Below are positions 43,615-53,359 of a stretch of 64,000 bases of DNA, one piece after another (positions within the stretch are counted from its first letter, which is position 1; each line of letters opens with the position of its first letter). This DNA comes from Gemmatimonadales bacterium (GTDB lineage Bacteria; Gemmatimonadota; Gemmatimonadetes; Longimicrobiales; Gaopeijiaceae). Location of the stretch: NCBI GenBank assembly GCA_007695195.1, contig REEG01000148.1, forward strand, positions 1 through 64,000, written 5' to 3'. Both the position numbers and the translations under genes were made by a program. The notes below the pieces were generated by a model. The model had not been told where the DNA came from. It worked only from the letters and a program-made list of their open reading frames with translations, and searched no databases.

Positions 43615-44148
43615 ATGTTGAAGCCGGCTCTCACCAACCTTGTTCTGTTGGCGTTGCTGATGGGGTGCACCTTCGAGCAGCGCGGGAACGGCGACGATAT
43701 GCCGACTTCCGTGCCCGAGGCGCTGACGGAATCGGATGCCACAGTCGAGCCCCGCCTTCCCGGCCCCACCGCTACCGTCCGGGCCTTCCGGGACGCCGTG
43801 GCGGTGGGGGATCTCGCCCTGGCTCTGGCCTTTCTGGATCGTCAGGCGTTCTTCGTGGACGATCTGGTGGGAGATCCCGATGTGGCAGGGTCCCGGGGTG
43901 AGGCGCTCCTGGAGCTCAGGGCCCGTCTGGCGGAGGGACTGAGTCTGCAGGAGGAGTCGTCCAGGGTGAACCTTTCGGGAGATGGGGCGGTTGTCCTCTC
44001 CCGCCTTCGGTTGGAGGTCTCGGAGGATGCCCATGAGTTGACCCGATCCCTGCATGGCCGGGTCCTCACCGAAACGGTAGTGTTGGTCGTGACCGAGGAA
44101 GGGTGGCGCATCGGACACTTCCATCGTTCTCTTCTTGCTGAATCCTGA
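43615..44148 (+). CDS. Lipoprotein with NTF2/SnoaL-like domain
   Basis: The 177-residue protein has a lipobox (LALLMGC) and a short linker. Its domain starts GPTATVRAFRDAVAVGDLALAL and runs to WRIGHFHRSLL. This alternation (helix, FLDRQAFFVDD, long strands, terminal HFHRS strand) is the cone-shaped NTF2-like fold used by DUF4440/SnoaL proteins. No catalytic residues are evident. It is 30 bases upstream of ilvA on the same strand. Confidence 0.72.
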   Translation: MLKPALTNLVLLALLMGCTFEQRGNGDDMPTSVPEALTESDATVEPRLPGPTATVRAFRDAVAVGDLALALAFLDRQAFFVDDLVGDPDVAGSRGEALLELRARLAEGLSLQEESSRVNLSGDGAVVLSRLRLEVSEDAHELTRSLHGRVLTETVVLVVTEEGWRIGHFHRSLLAES

Positions 44149-44178
44149 TCTCCCCAACTCCCCCGGTCCCGGAGTCCC

Positions 44179-45420
44179 ATGCCCACCCTCCAGGATGTGC
44201 GTGACGCCCGAGAGCGCGTTCAGGGCCACATTGTCCTCACTCCCTGCACCCGCACGCTGGTCTTCGATGACCTGATCCCTTCGACCCTCTACTTCAAGTT
44301 CGAGAACCTGCACCGCACCGGCTCGTTCAAGGAGCGGGGTGCGCTGAACCGCCTCCTCACCCTCTCCGACGAGGAGCGGGAGCGCGGGGTCATCACCGCC
44401 AGTGCCGGCAACCACGCCCAGGCGGTGGCGTTCCACGCGCGGCAGTTGGGGATCCCGGCCACCGTGCTCATGCCCGAGACCACGCCTCTGGTGAAGGTCA
44501 GCAACACCCGCCGCCACGGAGCGGAGGTGATCCTTCACGGCCAGCGGTTCAGTGAGGCCATCGAGGAGTCGCGGCGGCTCCAGGTCGAACGGAACCTGGT
44601 GATGGTCCATGCCTTCGATGACGAGATGATCGTGGCGGGGCAGGGGACCGTGGCGCTGGAGATTCTGGAGCAGACCCCCGACGTCGATACTGTGGTGGTA
44701 CCGGTAGGGGGTGGAGGGCTGATCTCCGGGATCGCGCTCACGCTCAAGGCACTGAAGCCCTCCGTGCGCGTCGTGGGTGTGGAGGTGGAGGCGGCGCCGT
44801 CGGCGCACCGCTCCCTGGACGCCGGGCACATCGTGCAGGTGGAGACCGGCGAGACGCTGGCCGATGGGATCGCGGTGAAGGCTCCGGGTGCGGTGACCTT
44901 CCCCCTTCTTCAGCGCTATGTGGACGATCTGGTCCTGGTGGGGGAAGAGGAGATCGCCAGGGCCATCCTCCTCCTTCTCGAACGGGAGAAGAGCATGGTG
45001 GAGGGGGCTGGGGCCGCCGGGTTGGCCGCGCTCATCTCGGACCGGATTCCGGTGGCGGCGCGGGAGACGGTGGTGGCGGTGCTCTGCGGGGGGAACATCG
45101 ACGTGAATATCCTTTCCCGGATCATCGATCGGGGGATGGTGGATGACGGGCGCATGGCCAGGCTGGTGGTGACGGTCCGGGATCGCCCCGGCTCTCTCGC
45201 CCGGTTGACCTCGCTGGTGGCGGGGCAGGGCGCCAACGTCCTGGAGGTCGCTCATCAGCGGGCCTTCGCCGACATCTCGATGGGGGATGTGGAGATCGTC
45301 ATGCACCTGGAGACCCGGGGGCGGGATCATGTGGAAGAGATCATTCGCCTTCTGCAGGACGACGGCACCCGGGTGCGTGAAGCGGTACGGCCGTTCCGGA
45401 CATCCCCGCTCGGCCCGTAG
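44179..45420 (+). CDS. ilvA: Threonine ammonia-lyase with C-terminal ACT domain
   Basis: The 413-residue protein matches the short (TdcB-like plus ACT) threonine dehydratases. YFKFENLHRTGSFKERGALN holds the PLP lysine (SFKERG), ITASAGNHAQAVA binds the substrate carboxylate, VVPVGGGGLISGIA binds PLP phosphate, and the ACT domain begins near LVVTVRDRPGSLARLTSLVA. It converts threonine to 2-oxobutanoate and ammonia, the first step toward isoleucine. The single ACT domain suggests allosteric control by an amino acid. Confidence 0.93.
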   Translation: MPTLQDVRDARERVQGHIVLTPCTRTLVFDDLIPSTLYFKFENLHRTGSFKERGALNRLLTLSDEERERGVITASAGNHAQAVAFHARQLGIPATVLMPETTPLVKVSNTRRHGAEVILHGQRFSEAIEESRRLQVERNLVMVHAFDDEMIVAGQGTVALEILEQTPDVDTVVVPVGGGGLISGIALTLKALKPSVRVVGVEVEAAPSAHRSLDAGHIVQVETGETLADGIAVKAPGAVTFPLLQRYVDDLVLVGEEEIARAILLLLEREKSMVEGAGAAGLAALISDRIPVAARETVVAVLCGGNIDVNILSRIIDRGMVDDGRMARLVVTVRDRPGSLARLTSLVAGQGANVLEVAHQRAFADISMGDVEIVMHLETRGRDHVEEIIRLLQDDGTRVREAVRPFRTSPLGP

Positions 45421-45432
45421 GCGGCTCGATAC

Positions 45433-47817
45433 GTGACGGTACAAACCTTCCTCCGGCTGCTGGTGGTCCTGGGTGTACTCGGCAGCGCCTCGGCGGCAGC
45501 TGCCCAGAGCCCGGTGCCCGGTGGCGTGGAAGGTCGGATCACCGAGGTGGAGGGGCCCCCACTGCGCGGTGTCACCGTAGAGGTCATCGCCGAGGGAGAG
45601 GAGGATCCGGCCCGGACGGTGGGGACCGATGAGAACGGCTTCTTCCGGGCCGATGGACTGGAGCCGGGGCCCTATCGCCTGCGCATCTCCCGCATCGGAT
45701 TCCAGGCGGTGGACGTGTCCGTGGAAATCCCGGAGGGGGAACGGGTGCGGCAGGATGTGGAGCTGGAGGCGGCCGTACTCCTGGTGGAGGGGATCGCCGT
45801 GGAGGGGGAGCGGAGTCGCCGGAGGGTCCGCTTCGAGGAAGGAGCGGGAATTACCATCCGGGAACTCACCATGGATCAGATCCGGGGTCTGCCCGGATTC
45901 GCCGAGGCGGATCCGCTCCGGGCCCTGGAGATCCTTCCCGGGGTGGTTTCTCCCACCGATTTCAGCGGGAGCTACAACGTCAGGGGAGGTTCGGCCGATC
46001 AGAACCTCATCCTCCTGGACGGCTTCCCCCTGTACAACCCGTTCCACCTGGGAGGTGTGTTCTCGGTGTTCAATGCGGATCTGGTGGATCGCATAGAACT
46101 GGAGTCCGGAGGGTTCCCGGCGGAATTCGGGGGAAGGGTGTCCTCGGTGCTACGGGTGGAAACGGATCCCGGGTCGGGGGAGTTCCAGGTGGACGGCGGG
46201 ATCTCGGTGCTGGCCGCCCGGGTGGCGCTGGCGGGGTCACTGGGGGAGGGGGTGGAGAATGCCCTGGGCCTGCAGACGACCCGCTGGCGGGTGTCCGGTC
46301 GCCGCTCCTACGTGGATCAGGTCGTGCGCCCCGTGACCGAGTTGCCCTACTCCATCCGGGACGTGCAGGGGATTCTGGATAGCTGGACTCCCGGGGGCGG
46401 ACGGCTGACCTTCACCGGATACACCGGTCGCGACGTGCTGGACCTGTCCCGGATCGAGACCGAAGACTTTCCTCTGCGGATCTTCTGGAGTTGGGGGAAC
46501 GATATGGTGGGTGCCCGGTTCCGGCGTCCCTTCGAGGGTGGAGGGGGTACTGAATTGCGTTCCGGGGTCACCCGATTCGACTCGCGGCTGGCCTTCACCG
46601 ACTTCGATGACTCGGAGTTCGGCAGTGAGATCCAGCAGTGGGTGCTCCACGGGAGCCTGGACCGCTACCTGACGGGAGGATGGCGGCTCAAGACCGGGGC
46701 CGATGTGGACCACTTCCGATTCGACAACTTCGCCGAGTCCGGCGGGACCACCTTCGGCGGCGGGACCGGTGATGGGACCTCCGTGGGACTCTTCGGGCAG
46801 GCCGAATGGAGAAATCCGGGTCGATGGACGGTGCAGGCGGGTCTTCGGCTCGACGGTTGGTTCCCCGACGAGGGCCCCCGGCTCGCCGTCCCTGCACCCC
46901 GTCTGGCGGTGCGTCGATTCGTGGCCAACGGCGAGGGGGCGCTCAAGGCTTCGGTAGGCCGCTACTCCCAGTTCGCCCATTCGCTTCGGGACGAGGAACT
47001 ACCCCTGGGCATCGATGTCTGGGTCATCGCATCGGACATGGTTCCCCACATCGTCTCCGATCAGATCCAGGTTGGGGTAGAGCGCTTCGTGGGCGATACC
47101 TGGATCTTCTCGGCCGACGCCTTCTACCGGGATTTCAGCGGTGTCATTGCCGCCAACGCCGCCAGCGATCCCAACGATCCCGGCGATGACATCGTTCAGG
47201 GAGATGGGAGGGGGTATGGGGCCGACATGTTCGTGGAGCGGATCGAAGGGTCGCTGACCGGCTCCCTGTCCGTCTCATGGCTGAAGGCGGACCGGACCTT
47301 CCCCGACTTCATCTCCGGGCGGGAAGATCGCCCGGCCATCACCTACGCTCCCCTCCATGACCGACGGCTGGACCTGGATATGGTCCTGAGCTTCCCCCTT
47401 CCGCGGGAGTGGACCGGCGGCCTCCGTTGGCATGTGGGAACCGGGCTTCCCTATACCCGACCCCTGACCCAGTATGCCTTCTTCGAGCCTCGCCAGACCC
47501 GGGATGGTCGCTATCGCTGGCAGGGCTCCAGCGGCGGGTTCTCCAATGGGGACGACGGAGACGATCTGGCCCGTGCCGTCTTCCTGGGGCCACGGAACTC
47601 CGCGCGCTACCCCGCCTATCACCGCCTCGATCTCTCCTTCCGGCGGACGTTCAGGCCGTCATGGGGCTCGCTGACCCCGTACCTGGATATCCTGAACGTC
47701 TACAACCAGCCCAACGTCCTCTTCTACTTCTATGACTTCGCGGGCGACCCGCCCACACGCTCGGGCCTCTCCATGTTCCCCGTCCTCCCCACCATCGGGG
47801 TGGAGGTGAGTTTCTGA
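45433..47817 (+). CDS. TonB-dependent receptor with carboxypeptidase-like regulatory domain
   Basis: GTG 45433; 794 residues. A signal peptide (to ASAAAAQ) is followed by a carboxypeptidase regulatory-like domain (GRITEVEGPPLRGVTVEVIA, then ENGFFRADGLEPGPYRLRIS). The plug domain contains YNVRGGSADQNLILLDGFPL, and a large barrel ends in an aromatic residue (GVEVSF). It transports bulky or scarce ligands across the outer membrane using TonB energy. Sequence does not give the ligand. It is coupled to a DUF4249-like lipoprotein and converges on a DtxR gene, which may point to metal or siderophore use. Confidence 0.92.
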   Translation: MTVQTFLRLLVVLGVLGSASAAAAQSPVPGGVEGRITEVEGPPLRGVTVEVIAEGEEDPARTVGTDENGFFRADGLEPGPYRLRISRIGFQAVDVSVEIPEGERVRQDVELEAAVLLVEGIAVEGERSRRRVRFEEGAGITIRELTMDQIRGLPGFAEADPLRALEILPGVVSPTDFSGSYNVRGGSADQNLILLDGFPLYNPFHLGGVFSVFNADLVDRIELESGGFPAEFGGRVSSVLRVETDPGSGEFQVDGGISVLAARVALAGSLGEGVENALGLQTTRWRVSGRRSYVDQVVRPVTELPYSIRDVQGILDSWTPGGGRLTFTGYTGRDVLDLSRIETEDFPLRIFWSWGNDMVGARFRRPFEGGGGTELRSGVTRFDSRLAFTDFDDSEFGSEIQQWVLHGSLDRYLTGGWRLKTGADVDHFRFDNFAESGGTTFGGGTGDGTSVGLFGQAEWRNPGRWTVQAGLRLDGWFPDEGPRLAVPAPRLAVRRFVANGEGALKASVGRYSQFAHSLRDEELPLGIDVWVIASDMVPHIVSDQIQVGVERFVGDTWIFSADAFYRDFSGVIAANAASDPNDPGDDIVQGDGRGYGADMFVERIEGSLTGSLSVSWLKADRTFPDFISGREDRPAITYAPLHDRRLDLDMVLSFPLPREWTGGLRWHVGTGLPYTRPLTQYAFFEPRQTRDGRYRWQGSSGGFSNGDDGDDLARAVFLGPRNSARYPAYHRLDLSFRRTFRPSWGSLTPYLDILNVYNQPNVLFYFYDFAGDPPTRSGLSMFPVLPTIGVEVSF

Positions 47818-48761
47818 TGCGGAGGATCGGTGGGTGGCTTGCGGCGGGTCTCGTCCTGCTCCTTGGCGGCATGGCCGCAGGGTGCGAACTGGGCGAGATC
47901 ACGGTGGCCGAGCCGGAGGATCTGCTGGTGGTGGAGATCTATCTCAGGGTGGTGGAGGATCGGGGCGAGGCGCTGGCCATCGTACACTGGTCCGGAGGGC
48001 GTGAGGCTCGTCCCACCACCCAGGCTGAGATCCTTCTCCGTCGCGGAGACGGCGTCGAGGTCACCATGCCGTCGGTGGGGCTGCAGCAGTGCATGGACGA
48101 GATCCTCCCCGAGGACTTCTTTCTGGCCTGTTTCCGGCTGGCTCCGGGACGGGGCGGTGCGTTCATCCGCCCGGGGGAGAGATACGACGCCGTGGTGACC
48201 CTCCCCTCAGGCGAGCGCCTGGAAGGTCGAACCACGGTTCCGGGAGACTTCCAACTGATTTCACCGAGTGTGGAAGGGCGAGTGTGCGGCCTTCCGGGGC
48301 AGACTCTCCTGCCCATGCACTGGACTCCGTCCCGGGGCGTGTGGGCCTACGTCCCGGAGGTGGAACTCTCGGGCCTGCGGGAGGCGCTGGAGCCTGAGGG
48401 GATCCCGGTGGAAACGGATCCACTCATCCTCCTGGGGCTGGCGCTGTCGGAAGAGGATACCAGCATCGTCTTCCCCACCGAATTCGGACTCTTCCAGCGC
48501 TTCTCCGACGAAGCCGAGGTGCTCCTGGCCCTCCGCGACGGGGCCCCCGAGGGCGTTAGGGGCCGGTTCACCATCTCGGCCCTGGACCGGAATGGCACGA
48601 ACTGGAGCCGGGGTGGGAATTTCAATCCGTCGGGGCCGGTGAGGATCCCCTCCCTTTTCGGCGATGGAACCGGAGTCCTGGGAGCGGTGGTGGTGCGGGA
48701 GTTGCGGGTGGAGGTGGACAACGAAGGGCAACTCCCACCCTGCCTTCCCGGTGCCGGGTAA
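47817..48761 (+). CDS. DUF4249-like outer-membrane partner lipoprotein
   Basis: ATG 47817 shares its first base with the receptor stop. The 314-residue protein has a lipobox (GMAAGCE) and a mostly beta domain (LLVVEIYLRVVEDRGEALAI, then Cys residues in LQQCMDEI and FFLACFRL and RVCGLPG). Lipoproteins of this size that follow TonB receptors are usually surface partners that help bind the ligand. Four cysteines besides the lipidated one may form two disulfides. Assignment to DUF4249 is by position and pattern only. Confidence 0.72.
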   Translation: MRRIGGWLAAGLVLLLGGMAAGCELGEITVAEPEDLLVVEIYLRVVEDRGEALAIVHWSGGREARPTTQAEILLRRGDGVEVTMPSVGLQQCMDEILPEDFFLACFRLAPGRGGAFIRPGERYDAVVTLPSGERLEGRTTVPGDFQLISPSVEGRVCGLPGQTLLPMHWTPSRGVWAYVPEVELSGLREALEPEGIPVETDPLILLGLALSEEDTSIVFPTEFGLFQRFSDEAEVLLALRDGAPEGVRGRFTISALDRNGTNWSRGGNFNPSGPVRIPSLFGDGTGVLGAVVVRELRVEVDNEGQLPPCLPGAG

Positions 48762-48813
48762 CGGGGCCAGGGAGCCGGTGGCGCGTGTGGGGTGACCGGC
48801 CAAGGGTCGATGT

Positions 48814-49527
48814 TCAGGCTGGAGGGGACTCCGGAGGGGATGCCGGTGGGGTCTCTCCCGCATCCACCAGGATCCGGCGGGCCAGTTCGTAGCCGATGGT
48901 CTGGGTCGTTCCGGGGAAGGTATCCAGCCGGACGGTCACAGGACCGTTGAAAGGGGCCTGCTTCTCGACGATGAGATGAACACCAGGCAGGAGCCCCCGG
49001 GCCTCCATGTATCGCAGCCGCTCGGAGTCATCGTCCTGGACCGCACAGATTCGCACGCGGGTGCCCACGTCGGCCTGGGAGAGGCTCGTCCATGAATTGG
49101 GTTCCACGGTTCCTCCCGGGGTGGGGATGGGGGCACCGTGGGGATCGTGGCTGGGGTACTGGAGGGCTGCGGCCATGCGCTCGATGAGGCGGTCCGACGC
49201 CGCGTGTTCCAGGCGTTCGGCCTCTTCGTGGACGTCATCCCAGGAGAATCCCAGCCGTTCACTCAGGTAGGTCTCCAGGATCCGGTGGCGCCGGATGATG
49301 CGCAGCGCTTCCCGACGCCCGTCGCCGGTCAGTCGGGCGCCCCGGTAGCGCTCATGCTCCACGTACCCTGCTTCGGCGAGGCGCTTCACCATTCCGCTCA
49401 CGGAGCCTGGTTGGAGGTCCAGGACTTCGGCCAGTCCACTGGTGCTCACGGCATCCCCTTGCTCCTCCAGGCTGTAGATGGCCTTGAGGTAGTCTTCCAC
49501 CGAGCGGGAAAGAGAACGTTTCGGCAT
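48814..49527 (-). CDS. DtxR/MntR-family metal-dependent repressor
   Basis: From ATG 49527 the protein has 237 residues. The N-terminal winged helix (SVEDYLKAIYSLEEQGDAVS, then LAEVLDLQPGSVSGMVKRLA) binds DNA. The dimer and metal domain contains HRILETYLSERLGFSWDDVH and EEAERLEHAASDRLIE. A C-terminal SH3/FeoA-like domain follows (RYMEARGLLPG). It probably senses Fe(II) or Mn(II). The receptor operon converges on it, so any regulation of that operon would be through a distant operator. Starts upstream of 49527 are rejected as not family-like. Confidence 0.9.
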   Translation of the reverse strand: MPKRSLSRSVEDYLKAIYSLEEQGDAVSTSGLAEVLDLQPGSVSGMVKRLAEAGYVEHERYRGARLTGDGRREALRIIRRHRILETYLSERLGFSWDDVHEEAERLEHAASDRLIERMAAALQYPSHDPHGAPIPTPGGTVEPNSWTSLSQADVGTRVRICAVQDDDSERLRYMEARGLLPGVHLIVEKQAPFNGPVTVRLDTFPGTTQTIGYELARRILVDAGETPPASPPESPPA

Positions 49528-49740
49528 TCCACGAAGGGAGGCGGGCGAACCGGTTGCATGGGGGCGTGTCGAGGCGGCTGTGCCGGGATGGTTACGTCCC
49601 ATACCGGTCCTAGCAATGTACCGGGCCGGCGCCGGCGGAAGAAGGGATCCGGAACCGGGGCGTCTCCCTATTTCTCCCGAGTCGGGTCGCATGTTCCTGG
49701 CTTCCTCACAACTTCCTATATTCAGAGACCTCTGCGACGG

Positions 49741-50010
49741 ATGACTCCGTTGTTACGTTCCTGGTATCTGGAGGATGATGTGAGCGATTCGGTGGCGGTG
49801 GATGCGAAGCGGATCCTCCTCCGGTACGGAGCACCCATCTCCGTGCTGAGTGGGATTGAGGATCCGGAGCGTATCGAGCTTGCTCGGCTGGTGAGTCGCA
49901 TCGAGGTGCCGGATCGCGGTCAGCGACTCCAGGAGTTGTTGGTTGAACGGGGGTATCTGGATCCAGCTTCCATCACCCCTCCCAAGAAGAGGCGGAGGCG
50001 AGGGCGTTAG
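49741..50010 (+). CDS. Small uncharacterised basic-tailed protein
   Basis: This 89-residue protein begins MTPLLRSWYLEDDVSDSVAV. It has a compact helical middle (RIELARLVSRIEVPDRGQRL, then LQELLVERGYLDP) and a basic tail (PPKKRRRRGR). A TATATT box lies 18 bases before the start, too close for a normal leader, so the true start or promoter is uncertain. No domain is recognised. The tail could bind nucleic acid. Confidence 0.5.
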   Translation: MTPLLRSWYLEDDVSDSVAVDAKRILLRYGAPISVLSGIEDPERIELARLVSRIEVPDRGQRLQELLVERGYLDPASITPPKKRRRRGR

Positions 50011-50067
50011 TCCCTGTGAAACGCCGGTCCTGGGAGAACGGGTCCTTGCCTTTGGGGTCAGGGTCCA

Positions 50068-51705
50068 TCAGAGGGCGATGATGGCCAGTACGGTGGCCAT
50101 GACGGCGCCGATGGTGGCGGCCGCCAGGGCTAGCGGGAGCTGGGTCAGGACGTGGTCCATCACATCACACCCGCAGGCCAGCGACGACAGGATGGTGGTA
50201 TCGGAGATGGGGGAGCACTGGTCCCCGAAGACGGCACCGCCCAGGACTGCGCCGAAGGCCAGCGACATGTAGAAGGGATCGGGGTTGATGGCGTAGGCCA
50301 GCGGCATGGCCAGGGGGAAGACCACGGCGTACGTCCCCCAGGATGAGCCGATGGAGAAGGCCACCACCATGCAGATGAGCATGAAGACCGCAGGGATGAG
50401 CACCGCCAGGTCCCGGAATGGTTCCGCGGCGATTTCCACGATGAAATTGGCGGTTCCCAGGGTCGACGAGACGGTGCCCAGCGTCACCGCCAACGCCAGG
50501 ATGATGGCGCCGATGGTGACTCCCTTGCAGCCGTCCACGAACCCGTCCACCACCTCCTTCAGTTCCATCCCCTTCACCATGGCCAGCGCCATGGCCGAGA
50601 GCACGGCCAGTCCGAATGCCTCGGCGATGGGCACGGAGATTCCCGCCAGGAAGAGTTCGATCTCTCCCTGTTGCAGTGCCGGGATGAGGGGGCCGATGAC
50701 GCCGGTCATGGCCACCCCCACCAGGACCAGAAGGGGGACGGCAAAATCCTCCAGGCCGGTGCGGTACCCCTCGGGGATTCGGAGTTGGCTCAGTTCCCGC
50801 GCCGAGAGTGGATCCGAGCCCGGCCGATCGAGCTGACCCGTCTCCCGGGCTCGCTTCCGGGCCCGCTTCATCCGCTTCCCCTCCCACGGGAGGACCTCCA
50901 GGGCGAAGAGAAGGGTCAGGGTGACGGCGAAGAGCCCGTAGAAGTTCAGGGGGATGGAACGGAAGAAGAAGGTGACCACATCCTGCTCCGTCATGAACAG
51001 GGGTGTGGTCCCCACCAGGAGACCCGCCACATAGAGGGGCCAGGCATTGAGGGGGATGACGGTGGCGATGGGCGACGCGGTGGAGTCCACCACGTAGGTG
51101 AGTTCCTCGTGGGAGACCTTCTGCTGATCGGTTACCGACTTCACCGTGGTTCCCGCCAGGATGGTGGAGATGGTCCCACCCTGGTGGAAGGTGATCCCCA
51201 TGAGCCAGGCGAAGAACTTGGCGGAGCGGGGGCCGCGCACAATATGCCTCGCCGCCCAGGCGGCGAAGTGCCGGGCACCTCCCGTGCGAGTCCAGATCCC
51301 GATGAGCCCACCCAGCGCCCACAGATACACCAGGAGGATCACGGCAAAGGACTGGGTGCCGATGGCGGGGAGGAGGAACTGCTGGATGATGTTCACATCG
51401 GAGAGGAAGCGCTCCGCGTGAGCCAGATCAGCCAGGACGAATCCCGCCACCAGGATGCCCAGGAAGAGCGAGCTCACCACATCCCGGGTGAAGAAGACCA
51501 GGATCAGGGTGGTCAGCGCCGGAAGGAGGGAGAGGAAGCCGTAGTGTCCGCCCTCGGCCACCGGGACGGTGAGGGAGGGGGAGAGTGAGAGGGCCAGGAC
51601 GATGGCCAGGCCCGTGAGTACGAAGGGCGCCCAGACCCGCCACGCCGGTTTAGGCCTCCCCGATCCCTTCTCCTTTTTTGTCTCCTTCACCTCACGCTCG
51701 CTCAA
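50068..51705 (-). CDS. nhaC: NhaC-family Na+/H+ antiporter
   Basis: The 545-residue membrane protein has about 12 segments. Landmarks include GITFHQGGTISTILAGTTVK, YVVDSTASPIATVIPLNAWP, SIGSSWGTYAVVFPLAMPLA and GAVFGDQCSPISDTTILSSL; the last is the strongly conserved NhaC/NhaD-type motif. It exchanges cytosolic Na+ for protons. TTG 51705 overlaps the upstream gene by 14 bases; GTG 51690 is an alternative. It is last in a four-gene operon with the CDF exporter. Confidence 0.9.
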   Translation of the reverse strand: MSEREVKETKKEKGSGRPKPAWRVWAPFVLTGLAIVLALSLSPSLTVPVAEGGHYGFLSLLPALTTLILVFFTRDVVSSLFLGILVAGFVLADLAHAERFLSDVNIIQQFLLPAIGTQSFAVILLVYLWALGGLIGIWTRTGGARHFAAWAARHIVRGPRSAKFFAWLMGITFHQGGTISTILAGTTVKSVTDQQKVSHEELTYVVDSTASPIATVIPLNAWPLYVAGLLVGTTPLFMTEQDVVTFFFRSIPLNFYGLFAVTLTLLFALEVLPWEGKRMKRARKRARETGQLDRPGSDPLSARELSQLRIPEGYRTGLEDFAVPLLVLVGVAMTGVIGPLIPALQQGEIELFLAGISVPIAEAFGLAVLSAMALAMVKGMELKEVVDGFVDGCKGVTIGAIILALAVTLGTVSSTLGTANFIVEIAAEPFRDLAVLIPAVFMLICMVVAFSIGSSWGTYAVVFPLAMPLAYAINPDPFYMSLAFGAVLGGAVFGDQCSPISDTTILSSLACGCDVMDHVLTQLPLALAAATIGAVMATVLAIIAL

Positions 51706-53359
51706 TCAGGATCCTCCGTTCCGGGTCCAGAGGGAATTGCAGACTCACCCGGGAGCCCCCCTCCACGGGCTCACCGGGTAGATCCACCATCTCGTCGCCC
51801 AGCGTCACCACCAGAGGTGGCTCCAGGGGCAGGGAAAGATGGAGGACCAGATTCAGGGGAAGGCTCCCGCTGTCCTGGAGTAGCCGCAACGTACAGGAGG
51901 AGCCGTCGAGGCGATAGTCGAAGGCCACTGTAGCATCACCGGTGCGCAGATGGCTGATCTCCAGCTGCCTTGGACCTTCCGTCAGGTCTGGAGACAGTTC
52001 CAGGCGTCCGTAGGTCATGTCGGGGGCGGCGCCCAGCACGCCTTCTACCCAGGACCGTACAAGGCGGGCGGCGTGGAGAGCCCGGCGGGGCGCCTGTCCC
52101 GGGTCGAGGATGGGGGCGAAGGCGGCGGGGTGGGGCACCTGCGGTGGCGGCTCGGTGATGGGGAGAGGCGGAGGTTCCTGCTTTGCACCCAGGACTGGAA
52201 GGCTGCGGCGAGCTGCTCCCGGGGGGGCAGGGTGATCCGCAGCTTCCAGCCGTCCGAGCCGTTCGAGGAGGGAGGCCTGCCATCCTCTTCCGGCCCGTTC
52301 CACACCCTGGGCCAGACGCCGGAGGGTACTCCGGGGGCCTGGCCATGCCGCCGGTGGGGGCGCGGGGGAGGCAGATCCTTCGGGCGTGCGGCGAGCTCCA
52401 TGTGTGCTGACCAGTCGCTCAGCCGCCTCATCCAACTCCGGACGAAGAGCCGCCAGGCGGGGCAGGTCGCCGGTCCATGCCGCCATCTCGCCGGCCAGGT
52501 GGAGAAGGGGGATGGATGGGGGGGTGGGCGAACGGGCCAGCCCCTGGAAGAGACTCCACGCCAACGGGTGGCGCCCGGCCAGGAGGGCACCCAGTGCCAG
52601 CTCGGCCAATGCGGGTCCGGCGGCCTGCACCGGTACACCGTCCTGGATGCCCACCAGGAAGGGTGGGGAGGGGTCGCGCTTCCCGTCCACACCGGTAGCC
52701 ACCCGATCCAGCATGAGGATGGCCTCGGCAAGCCCACCTTCGGGGGTGCGCAGGTGAAGAGCCGGAACCGGGTCACGTCCATGTCTGGCCCGCTCCCGGG
52801 CCCGGATGGGGAGCACCCTGGCCGGGATCCGGGAGGGGTCGGTCCCGGGGGAGAGCAGGAGGATTCCGGGAGCCGTGGACCCTCCCCCAATGGACCGTCT
52901 CAAGGGGGCCATGGGGCCGGCCGCAGAGACGGGGACACCGGACCCATCCGGGAGGTGCACGGTGACCTCCAGCGCCGGTGGGGGCGTCCCGTCCGGTCGG
53001 CTCCACTCCACCGCCAGGGCCGGCCCCGAGTCCAGAAGGACCCCCCGCTCCACCAGGACCACACCGCCGGGGACTTCAACCCGGCGTTCCCATCCGCCTG
53101 CGCCCAGGATCAGGGGGCCGGTCCCTCGTGCCTCGCCATGGGGGGTGCTCACCACCACCTTGGTGGAGAGCCGTGCGCCTTCCTCACCGAAGACGGCCAG
53201 GATTCCCCGGTCCGGGGCGATCAGGGCCGTCCACCCTCCCCCGCCCACAGGTTCCGGAGGCGAACCTGGAGGTAGGACGACGCGCGCCTCCCTGGGCGGG
53301 CCGAGCATTCCGGGACCCTCGGGGATGGGGAGGAGCACGGGGGGAATCGAAGGTGTCAC
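51692..53359 (-). CDS. Large protein of unknown function in the cation-transport operon
   Basis: The 555-residue protein is coupled on both sides: GTGA with the CDF gene and a 14-base overlap with nhaC. No signal peptide or membrane segment is seen. The first 170 residues look like beta strands (GGWTALIAPDRGILAVFGEE, then SRPDGTPPPALEVTVHLPDG). A helical part follows (FLVGIQDGVPVQAAGPALAE, then LHLAGEMAAWTGDLPRLA), interrupted by a Pro/Ala-rich linker. The C-terminus is again beta-rich. The layout recalls (alpha/alpha)6-barrel glycosidases with beta flanks, without recognisable active-site acids. Confidence 0.6.
   Translation of the reverse strand: MTPSIPPVLLPIPEGPGMLGPPREARVVLPPGSPPEPVGGGGWTALIAPDRGILAVFGEEGARLSTKVVVSTPHGEARGTGPLILGAGGWERRVEVPGGVVLVERGVLLDSGPALAVEWSRPDGTPPPALEVTVHLPDGSGVPVSAAGPMAPLRRSIGGGSTAPGILLLSPGTDPSRIPARVLPIRARERARHGRDPVPALHLRTPEGGLAEAILMLDRVATGVDGKRDPSPPFLVGIQDGVPVQAAGPALAELALGALLAGRHPLAWSLFQGLARSPTPPSIPLLHLAGEMAAWTGDLPRLAALRPELDEAAERLVSTHGARRTPEGSASPAPPPAAWPGPRSTLRRLAQGVERAGRGWQASLLERLGRLEAADHPAPPGAARRSLPVLGAKQEPPPLPITEPPPQVPHPAAFAPILDPGQAPRRALHAARLVRSWVEGVLGAAPDMTYGRLELSPDLTEGPRQLEISHLRTGDATVAFDYRLDGSSCTLRLLQDSGSLPLNLVLHLSLPLEPPLVVTLGDEMVDLPGEPVEGGSRVSLQFPLDPERRILIERA

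Noticed and set aside
43423-46047. An 874-codon open frame on the minus strand
   Set aside because: It lies antisense to the helicase, lipoprotein, ilvA and TonB receptor genes, all with clear families on the plus strand. Long antisense frames are expected in G+C-rich DNA. Composition is His/Pro/Gly-rich and no domain is seen.
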